64,000 bases of DNA from the NCBI GenBank assembly GCA_947502265.1, contig CANMZB010000008.1:1-64000 (forward strand), in the 5' to 3' direction. Shown here piece by piece: positions 1-8,439 of the stretch. Under the pieces are notes generated by a model. The model searched no databases. It saw only the letters and a list, made by a program, of their open reading frames with translations, and had not been told where the DNA came from. Every line of letters begins with the position of its first letter. Within the stretch, counting starts at the first letter, position 1. This stretch comes from an uncultured Sulfitobacter sp. GTDB taxonomy: Bacteria > Pseudomonadota > Alphaproteobacteria > Rhodobacterales > Rhodobacteraceae. The translations under genes and the position numbers were made by a program.

Positions 1-44
1 TGTGTAAGACGGGGTGTGTTTGCGCCGTGTCATAAGGTTCATCC

Positions 45-548
45 TTGGAGAGTTTGCTCTCAGGTAAACCCGGGGCGGTTCAGACTGACCTTCCCGCATG
101 GTTCGCAGCCCTTCGCAAACGCGACGGCATATCGGCGCTATGGTCAGAAATCGACCTTGAAGCGCAGCTTCGGATTATCCCGAAAAAACGCATGAAGGCG
201 CAGCGCGAACACCGCGTTCCTTTGACCGCCGAAGCCGTTGCGCTGTTGAAGGCTTTGCCGCGTGTCGAAGGGTCTGATTTTGTGTTCCCTGCGGCGCGGG
301 GCGGTGCCCCGTCTGATATGACCTTATCGGCTGTTATGCGCCGTATGCAGGACACCGCGACGGCCAAGGGCGGCAAGGGTTGGCTTGACCCGCGTTCGGG
401 CCGTCCTGTGGTGCCCCACGGGCTGAGGTCGGTTTTTCGTGACCACTGCGCAGAACGCGGCGTTGACAGGGACATGGCCGATTGGGCTGCGGCTTGTCGC
501 GGCGCATTGGCAAGCGGCGTCGTCGTGCCAATGCGGGGAGCGGTGTAA
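45..548 (+). pseudogene. Degenerate P4-type tyrosine integrase remnant
   Basis: Remnant of a phage P4-type site-specific tyrosine recombinase. Readable family landmarks are the stretch before the catalytic core (AALRKRDGIS), the WSEIDLEA strand, KRMKAQREHRVPL, VFPAARGG and the catalytic box HGLR. Compared with the usual family layout (recalled, not aligned), two in-frame pieces seem to be missing. RDGISA runs directly into LWSEIDLEA, skipping the segment that carries the first catalytic Arg (the T-A-A-R-S/T-G-E region). DRDMA runs directly into DWAAACRG, skipping the segment that carries the nucleophilic Tyr. The N-terminal half is also absent, and an in-frame stop lies at 33-35, just before the TTG at 45. 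The product cannot be a working recombinase. It probably marks a vanished genomic island at the 3' end of guaA. Confidence 0.75.
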
Positions 549-1057
549 TGGAATAACTACCGTTTAACCCACATGAAGGCGATGTTCGACTTGCTTCGAT
601 TGCCGCATTCGTTGTCTGCGACGTGTCGGAGGTTGAAACCGCTTTCGGGCAGATGTTTGCGTTCAATCTGTGGGCCGCAGAGCGTTCGGAAAACAGCCAA
701 GCAAAGCAAGAGGCAAAAGAACTTCGTCGCATGGCGGAAGTTTTGGGTAATGCAAAGCACTCTGATCTTTCCGATATGCGCGACGAATTTTTTTTCAATG
801 CAGATGTCGCGGAACACTTCACAGACCAAAAGGCGTATCCCGCAACAAGGGGTAGAAAAGAGCGGGCGCGTGTTGTTGCCAACGGCGTAGCAAGGTTGTT
901 CGCCAATACCGGGCGCAACATTGGCGTCGGCAAAGACCCTTACTCGGGCGACCCTTCCACCTCATTTGGGCGGGCGGTGCAACATGCCCTTTCCGCTTTC
1001 GAGATAAACGCGAATTGGTATCAACCTGCGAAAGACGCCCGCGACAATACCACCTAG
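548..1057 (+). pseudogene. Hypothetical island gene with stop at codon 3
   Basis: An ATG at 548-550 overlaps the stop of the integrase remnant (TAATG), but the third codon is TAA (554-556). After it the same frame stays open to 1057 and reads as plausible protein (LPFNPHEGDVRLASIAAF, then a charged helical middle). A CAA or GAA to TAA change at codon 3 is the simplest explanation. Translation could restart at the GTG at 623, giving 144 residues without the first 25. The stop codon TAG (1055-1057) ends on the first base of the IS left inverted repeat, so the 3' end was probably set by the insertion. I do not recognise the family. It is likely cargo of the same lost island as the integrase. Confidence 0.55.
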
Positions 1058-1224
1058 GTTCCAGACTCATTAACTTAGAGCCAAAACAGGACGGTTGCCG
1101 CGAGAGCGATGGCAGATAGGAATACCCTGGGGCAACGGTCGTATCGGGTGGATATCCGACGCCAGTCTTTCAGACGACCGAACATGATTTCGATCCGGTT
1201 GCGCCTTTTGTAGCGGCGCTTGTC

Positions 1225-1265
1225 CACTGTCCGACAGGGTATTGCGCAGCAATGTCCCGAAAGGG
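1225..1265 (-). repeat. ~40-bp palindromic insert, copy 2
   Basis: These 41 bp separate codons that are adjacent in related IS5 transposases (between the ...IKY and ...RRYKRR segments). On the plus strand it contains GGGTATTGCGCAGCAATG and can fold into short hairpins (CTGTC/GACAG, ATTGC/GCAAT, TCCC-GAAA-GGGA). It matches the insert at 1487-1525 almost base for base when one copy is reverse-complemented. Confidence 0.55.
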
Positions 1266-1486
1266 ATATTTGATGGGCTCGTCGCGCGACTTCCGTCCGG
1301 GAATGCAGGGCTTTATTCCCTTATTTATCAAGGCTTCGCGGCACCAATTGATGGCAAGCTGCTCACCATGGCTCTGGCCCAGGTGTAATCGCTCACTTGA
1401 CCGGCGGTCATGAAGAACCGGATCGGGCGCCCTTTGACGTCGGTGACAGCATGTAGCTTCGTGTTCATCCCGCCTTTCGTCCGCCC

Positions 1487-1525
1487 CCCTCTCGTGCATT
1501 GCTGCGCAATACCCTGCCGGCAATG
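1487..1525 (+). repeat. ~40-bp palindromic insert, copy 1
   Basis: These 39 bp interrupt the transposase between GRGRLI and GRTKGGMN, which are contiguous in the family. On the plus strand it reads CATTGCTGCGCAATACCCTG in its centre. It is the inverted counterpart of the insert at 1225-1265, with a few mismatches and small gaps near both ends. The length is a multiple of three, so this copy alone does not shift the frame. Confidence 0.55.
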
Positions 1526-1527
1526 GA

Positions 1528-1875
1528 TCAGCCTGCCACGCCCCCCTTTTTTAACCGCAGGCTGGACGCCGTGCGGTGTGCTTTGAGGTAGGTCGCATCG
1601 ATTGATATCGTCTTGTTGTCAGGTGCCTCTGCCGCCAATCCCGTCATGATCCTGGCGAAAACCCCCATGTCGCTCCAGCGCTTCCACCGGTTGTAGAGCG
1701 TCTTTGCTGGTCCGTATTCCTTGGGCGCATCACACCAGCGTAACCCATTGCGATTGATAAATATAATGCCACTTAGAACACGCCGGTCATCCACGCGTGG
1801 CACGCCATGGCTCTTCGGAAAATAGGGACGAAGCCGCGCCATTTGCTCTTCGCTCAGCCAGTAAAGATTGCTCAC
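1528..1875 (-). CDS. IS5-family transposase, N-terminal frame (OrfA)
   Basis: This 115-residue frame has the standard start of IS427-group transposases: MSNLYWLSEEQMARLRPYFP, then RVLSGIIFINRNGLRWCDAP, YNRWKRW, and the first catalytic aspartate in SIDATYLKAH (about residues 92-101). It ends shortly after the slippery A6G6 run, as expected for the upstream partner of a frameshift-fused transposase. It is preserved better than the downstream half. Alone it lacks the second Asp and the Glu of the DDE triad and would not be catalytic. Confidence 0.85.
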   Translation of the reverse strand: MSNLYWLSEEQMARLRPYFPKSHGVPRVDDRRVLSGIIFINRNGLRWCDAPKEYGPAKTLYNRWKRWSDMGVFARIMTGLAAEAPDNKTISIDATYLKAHRTASSLRLKKGGVAG

Positions 1876-2157
1876 AATTCCCCCTCAATTTGGAGGAGTT
1901 GAATCACGCACACCTGACAGCCTCAAGCCGATTAATGGGTCTGGAGCCTGAGGTGGACGGTGACATACAAACCGTCAGGGCCCGCAATCTTGTGCAACTT
2001 ATTCCTTGGTTCCGATGAAATTGGAGGCCCGGGATACCGTCAACCACACAGTATCCCACCAATATAGATTGAAAGGCCTGGAGCGAATAGGATCATTCAA
2101 ATCAATGTACTACATCGAATTTTAGAGTGGTGATGGATGCTGCAGCGCATCCGAAAG

Positions 2158-3735
2158 TCATTCCCATTCGATGGTGCCGGGAGGTTTGGAGGTGATGTCG
2201 TAGGTTACGCGGTTGATGCCGGGAACTTCGTTGATGATCCGCGTGGCGGTTTCGCCCAAAAACTCGTGGCTGAACGGGTAGTAATCCGCCGTCATGCCGT
2301 CAACGGAGGTGACCGCGCGCAGCGCACAGGCGAAATCATAGGTCCGCCCGTCGCCCATCACGCCCACGGTGCGCACCGGTAGGATCGCCACAAAAGCCTG
2401 CCAGATGTCATCGTACAGGCCATGGCGCCGGATCTGGTCGATATAGACGGCATCGGCTTCGCGCAGGATGTCCAGCTTTTCGCGGGTAATCTCGCCGGGG
2501 CAACGGATCGCAAGGCCCGGTCCGGGGAAGGGATGACGCCCGATAAACGATGGCGGCAGGCCCAATTCGCGACCCAAGGCGCGGACTTCGTCCTTGAACA
2601 GCTCGCGCAGCGGTTCGACCAGTTTCAGGCCCATCTTTTCGGGCAGGCCGCCCACATTATGGTGGCTCTTGATGGTGACCGAGGGGCCGCCCGAAAAGCT
2701 CACGCTTTCAATGACATCGGGATAAAGTGTCCCTTGGGCCAGAAACTTGGCATTCTCGATCTCGTTGGCGTATTTCTGGAATACGTCGATGAAAAGACGA
2801 CCGATGATTTTGCGCTTGGTCTCGGGATCGGACTGGCCGTCAAGCTCGCCCAGAAACAGGTCAATCTCGTCCGCATAGATGACTTTGAGGTTCATGTGGT
2901 CGCGGAACATCGTCACTACTTCTTCGGCCTCGTTTTTGCGCAGAAGGCCGTGATCGACAAAAACGCAGGTAAGCTGATCACCCACCGCCTCGTGGATCAG
3001 CGCGGCGGCCACGGACGAATCGACGCCGCCAGACAGACCGCAGATCACATGGGCATCGCCCACCTGTTCGCGAATCTTTTCGATCGCTTCCTCGCGGTAG
3101 GCGTTCATTGTCCAATCACCTGTAAAACCGGCGATACGGATGAAATTCTCGAAGAACTTCAGGCCATTGGGCGTGTGATGTACTTCGGGGTGGAACTGGA
3201 CGGCATAGAACTCGCGATCAATGTCTGCGGTGATGGCAAAAGGCGCGTTGGGCGAGGTGCCGTAGACTTTGAAGCCGGGTGCCAGACGGCTGACGTGATC
3301 ACCGTGGCTCATCCAGACCTGCTCGCGTTCTGTTTCAAACCAGCCTTGCAGCAGGCCGGTTTTCTCTAAGGACGGTGCGACATAGGCGCGGCCGAACTCG
3401 GCGGTACCGCCGCCGCCGGAGATTTTGCCTCCCTCGACCAGACCGCCCAGCATTTGCATCATCACCTGTTGACCGTAGCAGATGCCCAACACCGGAACAC
3501 CCAATTCGAACACGCCCGCAGGAGGACGCGGGGCGTTTTCGTGAACGACGCTTGCCGGACCACCCGACAGGATAACTGCCTTGGCGTTAAATTCTTGCAG
3601 GAAAGCATCATCCACAACGTTGAACGGGTGGATTTCGCAATAGACATTCAGCTCCCGCAGGCGGCGCGCGATAAGCTGCGTAACCTGGCTGCCGAAGTCG
3701 ATGATGAGGAGGCGGTCATGGGTTTGTTCTGTCAT
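2158..3735 (-). CDS. guaA: GMP synthase (glutamine-hydrolysing)
   Basis: Converts XMP to GMP using ATP and glutamine, the last step of guanine nucleotide synthesis in the cytoplasm. The 525-residue length is normal. The N-terminal class I glutamine amidotransferase domain has the nucleophile Cys86 in GICYGQQ and the HPEVHHT motif near residue 180. The ATP pyrophosphatase P-loop SGGVDSS lies near residue 235. The C-terminal dimerisation domain ends in the conserved KPPGTIEWE. The gene stands alone, with the next minus-strand gene far away. Its intact 3' end faces the integrase remnant and IS element; guaA 3' ends are a known integration site for genomic islands, so this may be the old attachment site. 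Confidence 0.98.
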   Translation of the reverse strand: MTEQTHDRLLIIDFGSQVTQLIARRLRELNVYCEIHPFNVVDDAFLQEFNAKAVILSGGPASVVHENAPRPPAGVFELGVPVLGICYGQQVMMQMLGGLVEGGKISGGGGTAEFGRAYVAPSLEKTGLLQGWFETEREQVWMSHGDHVSRLAPGFKVYGTSPNAPFAITADIDREFYAVQFHPEVHHTPNGLKFFENFIRIAGFTGDWTMNAYREEAIEKIREQVGDAHVICGLSGGVDSSVAAALIHEAVGDQLTCVFVDHGLLRKNEAEEVVTMFRDHMNLKVIYADEIDLFLGELDGQSDPETKRKIIGRLFIDVFQKYANEIENAKFLAQGTLYPDVIESVSFSGGPSVTIKSHHNVGGLPEKMGLKLVEPLRELFKDEVRALGRELGLPPSFIGRHPFPGPGLAIRCPGEITREKLDILREADAVYIDQIRRHGLYDDIWQAFVAILPVRTVGVMGDGRTYDFACALRAVTSVDGMTADYYPFSHEFLGETATRIINEVPGINRVTYDITSKPPGTIEWE

Positions 3736-3777
3736 GCGCTCTGATTAGGACGGTCCGTTCTGGCTGGCAAGCGTAGA

Positions 3778-3830
3778 CTGGGGCGCTGCCCCAGACCCCG
3801 TGATATTTAGTGCCAAAAGAAATGGGGAAG
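3778..3830 (+). repeat. Dispersed intergenic hairpin repeat, copy A
   Basis: The plus strand has the stem CTGGGGC-GCT-GCCCCAG, then ACCCCGTGATATTT and GCCAAAAGAAATGGGG. A diverged copy on the minus strand occurs at 20345-20390. Similar elements (G-rich hairpin, GACCCCG-ATATTT, CCAAAAGAAA) are, from memory, common between genes in Roseobacter-group genomes. It lies between the divergent guaA and mttB-like genes, so it is not a simple terminator for either. Confidence 0.55.
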
Positions 3831-3933
3831 GGGGCGAATGTCGCTTTTCTACCGCGACCGCCGCAATCTGTGTGGGCGCGGGCGGAGCGATAGGGTAATC
3901 GGAAGGTAAATCTTTCACCGGAAGGGAATTCTC

Positions 3934-5472
3934 ATGACGGAAACAGCACGGCGCGCGCGCGGCGGTGGTGGGGCAGCGCGGCGCGCAGCCCGTAGCGCGG
4001 TGTCTTTCGAGACAGCGAAATATATCGAGCGTAACATCCCGAATTTTGAAGTGCTGACGCAAGAAGCGCTGGAGATTATCGAGGCAAACGCAGAAATCGT
4101 GCTGGAAGAGATCGGTGTGAATTTTCCTGACAATCCGCGCGCTTTGGAGCGCTGGCGCAATGCGGGTGCGGATGTGCAGGGCGAACGGGTGCGTATCCCC
4201 AAGGGGCTGGCGCGCGAATTGTGCAAGACAGCACCGTCGCAGTATACGCAGGTTGCGCGCAATCGTGACCGCGATGTTGTGATTGGCGGCAAGAACCTTG
4301 TGTTGGCACCTGTTTACGGCCCGCCTTTTGTGCGCGATGTCGCCGGGGGCCGTCGTTATGCCACGATGGAGGATTTCCGCAAATTCGTGAAGCTGGGTTA
4401 TATGTCGAAATGGTTGCACCATTCGGGCGGGACGGTTTGCGAGCCGACGGATGTTGCTGTGAACAAGCGTCATCTGGACATGCTGTATGCGCATATGACA
4501 TTGTCGGACAAGCCGTTCATGGGGTCGGTCACGGAACCCAGCCGCGCACAGGATTCGGTGGACATGTGCGAAGTGCTGTTCGGCAAGGATTTCGTTCAGG
4601 AAAACACGGTGATGACATCGCTCATCAACATCAACTCGCCGATGACGTTCGACGATGTGATGATGGGCGCGCTGGAGGTCTATGCGCAAAATAATCAAGC
4701 GTGTATTATTTCACCGTTTATCGTGGGCGGTGCGATGGCACCGGTTTCGGTGGCGGGAACGCTGACGCAGGTGTTGGCCGAAGTATTGGCCGGCATCGCT
4801 TATAGCCAGCTTATCCGCGCGGGCGCACCCGTTATCATGGGGGCGTTTGTTACTTCTATCGACATGAATTCGGGAGCGCCGACGTTTGGCACACCCGAGG
4901 CAGCGCACATTACCTACGGGGTGGGGCAGTTGGCGCGGCGGTTGAACCTTCCGTATCGTTCTGCCGGATCATTCTGTGGCTCGAAACTGCCGGATGCGCA
5001 GGCTGCCTACGAGACGTCGAACTCGCTCAATATGGGGTTGCTGTCGGGGGTGAACTTTATGCTGCACGCTTGCGGTTGGCTCGAAGGCGGGCTTGTGTCC
5101 TCTTTCGAGAAGTTCGTGATGGATGCGGACCAGTTGGGTACCTTGCATCATCTGGCGCAGGGCGTTTCGATGGACGTAAATGCCCAGGCGATGGATGCGA
5201 TCCGCGAAGTGGGCCCCGGCGGGCATTATCTGGGCTGCGCGCACACGCAGGAGAATTTTAAAACCGCGTTCTGGAAGTCCGATCTGCTGGATTACAAACC
5301 TTATGAGACATGGGAAGACGAGGGCGCGCGCGACACGCAGACGCTGGCGGCGCTGCGTGTCGAAAAGATGCTGAACGATTATCAGCAACCGGCGCTGGAC
5401 CCTGCGATCCGCGAGGCGTTGGATGCTTTCGTTGCCGGGCGCAAGGCTGCGGAGCCAGACAGCTTTATGTAA
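3934..5472 (+). CDS. MttB-family (trimethylamine methyltransferase-like) protein, no pyrrolysine
   Basis: 512-residue member of the MttB superfamily, which moves methyl groups from quaternary or tertiary methylamines to a corrinoid protein. The body shows family sequence throughout (EIGVNFPDNPRALERW, YGPPFVRDVAGGRRYAT, PFMGSVTEPSRAQDSVDM, SAGSFCGSKLPDAQAAYET). The reading frame has no internal amber codon, so it belongs to the non-pyrrolysine group, whose characterised members include glycine betaine and similar demethylases. The first ~20 residues are Arg/Ala/Gly-rich and poorly conserved. GGAAGGGAA precedes the ATG. No corrinoid protein gene is adjacent, so the substrate cannot be fixed from context. 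It converges with a DUF6477 gene. Confidence 0.85.
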   Translation: MTETARRARGGGGAARRAARSAVSFETAKYIERNIPNFEVLTQEALEIIEANAEIVLEEIGVNFPDNPRALERWRNAGADVQGERVRIPKGLARELCKTAPSQYTQVARNRDRDVVIGGKNLVLAPVYGPPFVRDVAGGRRYATMEDFRKFVKLGYMSKWLHHSGGTVCEPTDVAVNKRHLDMLYAHMTLSDKPFMGSVTEPSRAQDSVDMCEVLFGKDFVQENTVMTSLININSPMTFDDVMMGALEVYAQNNQACIISPFIVGGAMAPVSVAGTLTQVLAEVLAGIAYSQLIRAGAPVIMGAFVTSIDMNSGAPTFGTPEAAHITYGVGQLARRLNLPYRSAGSFCGSKLPDAQAAYETSNSLNMGLLSGVNFMLHACGWLEGGLVSSFEKFVMDADQLGTLHHLAQGVSMDVNAQAMDAIREVGPGGHYLGCAHTQENFKTAFWKSDLLDYKPYETWEDEGARDTQTLAALRVEKMLNDYQQPALDPAIREALDAFVAGRKAAEPDSFM

Positions 5473-5779
5473 CCGAAGCAAGCTGTGGGCCGCCGTGTTG
5501 AGTGGCCCGCAGATCGCGCGCTTCGCTCACGATGGCGATCAGTATATCAACATGCCGCACCAGATTGTAGCTCGCGTCTGACGCCCCGCGCAGGCGCTCC
5601 TGATCTGCCTCCATATCCATCAACCGCATCAATGCCTGCCCGTGCCGCGGCAAAACACCGTATCCCAAAAGACGCGGTAAATGCGCCGTGCGGCGGTAAT
5701 CCTGCGCGCCAATACGTGCTGCCCGCATCAAAAGGCGGGGGCGGTGCAGCGCAGCGAGCAGGGTGTGGATATCTTGCAT
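5465..5779 (-). CDS. DUF6477 family protein
   Basis: Small basic, alpha-helical protein of about 104 residues starting MQDIHTLLAALHRPRLLMRA. The pattern L-x-R-P-R-L-L-x-R-A-A-R-x-G-x-x-D-Y-R-R and the tail RHVDILIAIVSEARDLRA match a family I know only from Rhodobacterales and close relatives; its function is unknown. The ATG at 5779 was chosen over an upstream in-frame ATG at 5836 because the family begins near this residue. The 3' end overlaps the convergent mttB-like gene by 8 bases. Confidence 0.7.
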   Translation of the reverse strand: MQDIHTLLAALHRPRLLMRAARIGAQDYRRTAHLPRLLGYGVLPRHGQALMRLMDMEADQERLRGASDASYNLVRHVDILIAIVSEARDLRATQHGGPQLASVT

Positions 5780-6016
5780 TGAATCAGTCTCCTGTGGCGT
5801 ATCGCAAGCCGGATTGGCGCGATCCTGAAGACCCATATTGTTCTAGTTTTGCGAGTGTTGCGCGAAGTTGTAAAGCTGCGGTCGGACTCTTCAGTATTGT
5901 TTATCATTTAGAAACAATGATGTCCTGACTGACTGATTTTAACCAATAGGTAACCAATTCTCTCAAGGGTTGAGTTTACTTTTATTTAAGTTTTGCGGAA
6001 GGAGGCGGGCTGACCC

Positions 6017-7150
6017 ATGGGGCGAGTGTGGCACAATATTGAACAAAACGAACATCCGCGGGGACACGCGCATGGACCTGTCCCGAGATGGGTGCCCAGA
6101 TCGGTCCAGAATTATCTTGACCATACGGAGAAGGGCGTGCCGATCCGTGCGCTGGCACGCCAGCAGGGGTGCCATGCGTCGACGGTGCTGCGCCAGATCC
6201 GGCGGGTCGAGACGCTGCGTGATGATCCGCTTGTCGACGGCATGCTGAAAACTCTGGGAGAGGCCGCCGAAGAACCGGCGCGCGCATCTCCCGCAACAAT
6301 CAAAAGGAAAACTGTTGCGATGATGCCTGCCTGCGTGACCAAAGACCCTCTGCCAGATGATACCGAGTTTTCAGGACAGGCCGTGCGCGTGTTGCGCCGC
6401 CTGTGCGAGACAGGCGCGGTGCTGGCTGTGGCGACCGAAATGGAAAAAGCGGTGATTGTGCGTGACGGGCAGGCTGGCCCCGATACCCGCACCGGTGTTG
6501 TCGATCGCACCATTGCAGAGGCGATGGCCCTCAAAGGCTGGATCGTGGCTGGTACGACGGGGCGCATCACGCGCTATCAGATCAGCGCGGCAGGCCGTAG
6601 CGCCCTTGCCGATCTGATGGCCCGACAGGAAAATGCCCAAGCCTCCGGCGCGCCCGAAAGTTATGAAGAGGCGAAGAGCAAGGATCGTGGAGTCCCGCGC
6701 CGGATCCGTTATGGGCTGGCAGAAAGCCCGCTGGCAGCCCTCGCGCGGCGCCGTGACAAAGACGGCGAGACGTTTCTGACCAACGATCTTGTGCGCGCTG
6801 GCGAACGGTTGCGCGAGGACTTCGAGATGGCGCAGATGGCCCCCAAGATCACCAAGAACTGGGAGGAATTCCTAGCAACCTGCGGTTCTGCCTTGCCGTC
6901 AGAGAATGCCGAAGGTGCGCCTGCGACCGTGAGTGCGCACACGCGTGTGTTGGCCGCGATCAGGGATCTGGGACCGGGGCTTTCGGATGTGACGTTGCGC
7001 TGCTGTTGTTTTCTCGAAGGGTTGGAGACAGCGGAGAAGCGGCTTGGCTGGTCGGCGCGTTCAGGCAAGATTGTCCTGCGTATCGCGCTCATGCGTCTTA
7101 AACGCCACTATGAAGAGAGCGCGGGCGTACAGGGACCGATGATCGGCTGA
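6017..7150 (+). CDS. HTH and DUF6456 domain protein
   Basis: 377-residue probable DNA-binding protein. Residues about 35-62 form a helix-turn-helix (GVPIRALARQQGCHASTVLR). The middle (residues about 110-200) has a winged-helix look (AVRVLRRLCETGAVLAVA, YQISAAGRSALADLMA). The C-terminal third matches DUF6456 (RDKDGETFLTNDLVRAGERL, then LRCCCFLEGLETAEKRLGW). Such proteins are common in Rhodobacterales, with no established role known to me. A GGAGG ribosome site lies about 12 bases upstream of the ATG. It is monocistronic, followed by lipA after 147 bases. Confidence 0.75.
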   Translation: MGRVWHNIEQNEHPRGHAHGPVPRWVPRSVQNYLDHTEKGVPIRALARQQGCHASTVLRQIRRVETLRDDPLVDGMLKTLGEAAEEPARASPATIKRKTVAMMPACVTKDPLPDDTEFSGQAVRVLRRLCETGAVLAVATEMEKAVIVRDGQAGPDTRTGVVDRTIAEAMALKGWIVAGTTGRITRYQISAAGRSALADLMARQENAQASGAPESYEEAKSKDRGVPRRIRYGLAESPLAALARRRDKDGETFLTNDLVRAGERLREDFEMAQMAPKITKNWEEFLATCGSALPSENAEGAPATVSAHTRVLAAIRDLGPGLSDVTLRCCCFLEGLETAEKRLGWSARSGKIVLRIALMRLKRHYEESAGVQGPMIG

Positions 7151-7297
7151 TTTCGGGGCATTCGCGGGTTTGGCTGCTAGGGCGCTGTCGTGTGAACGGC
7201 TGCGCCCTTTTTTGCGGATAGCGACAATATCGCGTGTTGGTCTTTTGTTCGGCGCAATGCATGTTAGAAAGAGCAACACGTCTCTAGTGAGGTTCTC

Positions 7298-8251
7298 ATG
7301 CGTGATCTGAAAGTTCCCGAACTGCGGCACCCTGAAAAGGCGCGCCGGCCCGATAATCCCCAGCCGAAAAAGCCGAGCTGGATTCGTGTGCGCGCGCCCG
7401 GTGGGAAGGGGTATGAAGACACCGCAAGAATAATGCGCGATAACAAGTTGGTCACCGTCTGCGAAGAGGCCGGATGCCCCAATGTCGGCGAATGTTGGAG
7501 CCAGGGCCACGCCACCATGATGATCATGGGCGAAGTCTGTACCCGCGCATGCACCTTTTGTAACATCGCCACGGGCAAACCGCCGGACGATCTGGATGCG
7601 TTCGAGCCGGGGCGCGTGGCCGAGGCGGTGCAAAAACTGGGGCTGAAGCATGTTGTCATCACCTCCGTCGACCGCGACGATATCGAAGACGGCGGTGCGG
7701 AGCATTTCGCACAGACGATTCGTGCGATTCGCCACCGCAGCCCTGACACGACAATCGAAATTCTGACGCCCGATTTCATCCGCTGCGCTCCCGAGGCGCT
7801 TGAGAAAGTCGTGCAAGCGCGTCCGGACGTATTCAATCACAACCTTGAGACGGTGCCGGGCCTGTATCCCCAAGTGCGCCCCGGCGCGCGTTATTTCCAT
7901 TCGCTGCGCCTGTTGCAGCGGGTGAAGGAGCTTGATCCGTCGATGTTCACCAAATCGGGCATCATGGTCGGTCTGGGCGAGGACCGCCAGTCTGTCATTC
8001 AGGTGATGGAAGACATGCGCGCCGCAGACATCGACTTCCTGACCGTTGGTCAATATCTGCAACCCACGCCAAAACACCACCGTGTGGACCGCTTTGTGCA
8101 CCCGGACGAGTTCGCAGCCTATGAAAAAGCGGCTTATGGCAAGGGGTTTCTGATGGTCTCGGCGACACCGCTTACGCGGTCAAGCTATCACGCAGGCGAT
8201 GATTTCACGCGCCTGCGCGCGGCGCGAAATAAAAAGTTGGGGGTTGCCTGA
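7298..8251 (+). CDS. lipA: Lipoyl synthase
   Basis: Radical SAM enzyme that inserts two sulfur atoms into octanoyl groups on lipoyl domains of 2-oxoacid dehydrogenases and GcvH. All iron-sulfur ligands are present: auxiliary cluster C55-x4-C60-x5-C66 ([12 protein letters not shown]), radical SAM C81-x3-C85-x2-C88 (CTRACTFC), and the conserved C-terminal [10 protein letters not shown]. The length (317 residues) is typical. GAGG precedes the start at short spacing. A stem with a U-run at 8365-8388, inside the opposing small gene, could terminate its transcript. Confidence 0.97.
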   Translation: MRDLKVPELRHPEKARRPDNPQPKKPSWIRVRAPGGKGYEDTARIMRDNKLVTVCEEAGCPNVGECWSQGHATMMIMGEVCTRACTFCNIATGKPPDDLDAFEPGRVAEAVQKLGLKHVVITSVDRDDIEDGGAEHFAQTIRAIRHRSPDTTIEILTPDFIRCAPEALEKVVQARPDVFNHNLETVPGLYPQVRPGARYFHSLRLLQRVKELDPSMFTKSGIMVGLGEDRQSVIQVMEDMRAADIDFLTVGQYLQPTPKHHRVDRFVHPDEFAAYEKAAYGKGFLMVSATPLTRSSYHAGDDFTRLRAARNKKLGVA

Positions 8252-8254
8252 GGT

Positions 8255-8431
8255 TTAGAATTTGCGCGGGATTTTCTCGGCCTTGGCCCACTCCGGCCAG
8301 AAGCCGAAATACTCAAGCCCGATAATCACCAGCGCGACAATGATCACACCGAACACCAGTTTGACCCGCCCCCACGAGGGCGGGTTTTGCGCCCAGCGTT
8401 TTGCGCGCAAAAGATGGCGCGGATCAAGCAT
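8255..8431 (-). CDS. Small single-pass membrane protein downstream of hpt
   Basis: 58-residue frame with an ATG at 8429-8431 and TAA at 8255-8257. The sequence is MLDPRHLLRAKRWAQNPPSW, then a hydrophobic segment LVFGVIIVALVIIGLEYFGF and a short charged tail. It follows hpt on the minus strand by 8 bases, so it is probably translated from the same mRNA. The arrangement of basic N-terminus, one membrane helix and acidic/aromatic tail is consistent with a small inner-membrane protein. I know of no function. Convergent with lipA, 3 bases apart. Confidence 0.6.
   Translation of the reverse strand: MLDPRHLLRAKRWAQNPPSWGRVKLVFGVIIVALVIIGLEYFGFWPEWAKAEKIPRKF
8365..8388 (+). terminator. Possible lipA terminator
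   Basis: CCCGCCC and GGGCGGG form a 7-bp stem around a 6-base loop and are followed by TTTT. It lies 114 bases after lipA and inside the opposing 58-codon gene, so the hairpin may simply reflect coding constraints (Pro-Pro codons). Confidence 0.35.
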
Positions 8432-8439
8432 GTCTTGCC

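Larger units (their letters stand above)
1074..1527 (-). pseudogene. IS5-family transposase, C-terminal half, disrupted
   Basis: Going along the minus strand, family segments appear in several frames: GRTKGGMNTKLHAVTDVKG, RPIRFFMTAGQVSDY, REALINKGIKPCIPGRK, then RRYKRRNRIEIMFGRLKDW near the end. The segment that should hold the second catalytic Asp (L-L-x-D-R-G-Y-D-A-D) is missing between VSSLP and NWCREAL, with a frame change. Two inserts interrupt the family sequence, 39 bp at 1487-1525 and 41 bp at 1225-1265. They resemble each other in inverted orientation. The half is therefore clearly non-functional. Confidence 0.8.
1057..1948 (-). mobile_element. IS5-family (IS427-like) insertion sequence, inactivated
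   Basis: The ends are imperfect 17-bp inverted repeats: GGTTCCAGACTCATTAA at 1057-1073 and TTAATGGGTCTGGAGCC at 1932-1948 (two mismatches). The enclosed 892 bp encode an IS5-family transposase on the minus strand. Flanking bases are CTA on the left and TGA on the right, so no target duplication is certain. The transposase starts at 1875 and normally continues through an A6G6 slippery run at about 1546-1557, which fits the frameshifting used by this group. The second half is broken by a deletion and two inserts of about 40 bp, so the element cannot move by itself. Confidence 0.85.

Noticed and set aside
2422..3369. 315-codon plus-strand frame
   Set aside because: Opposite guaA; no domain recognisable.
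3934..5472. Pyrrolysine in the MttB-like protein
   Set aside because: There is no in-frame TAG in the gene; the frame ends in TAA.
7061..8101. 346-codon minus-strand frame
   Set aside because: Opposite lipA, which has all cysteine ligands.
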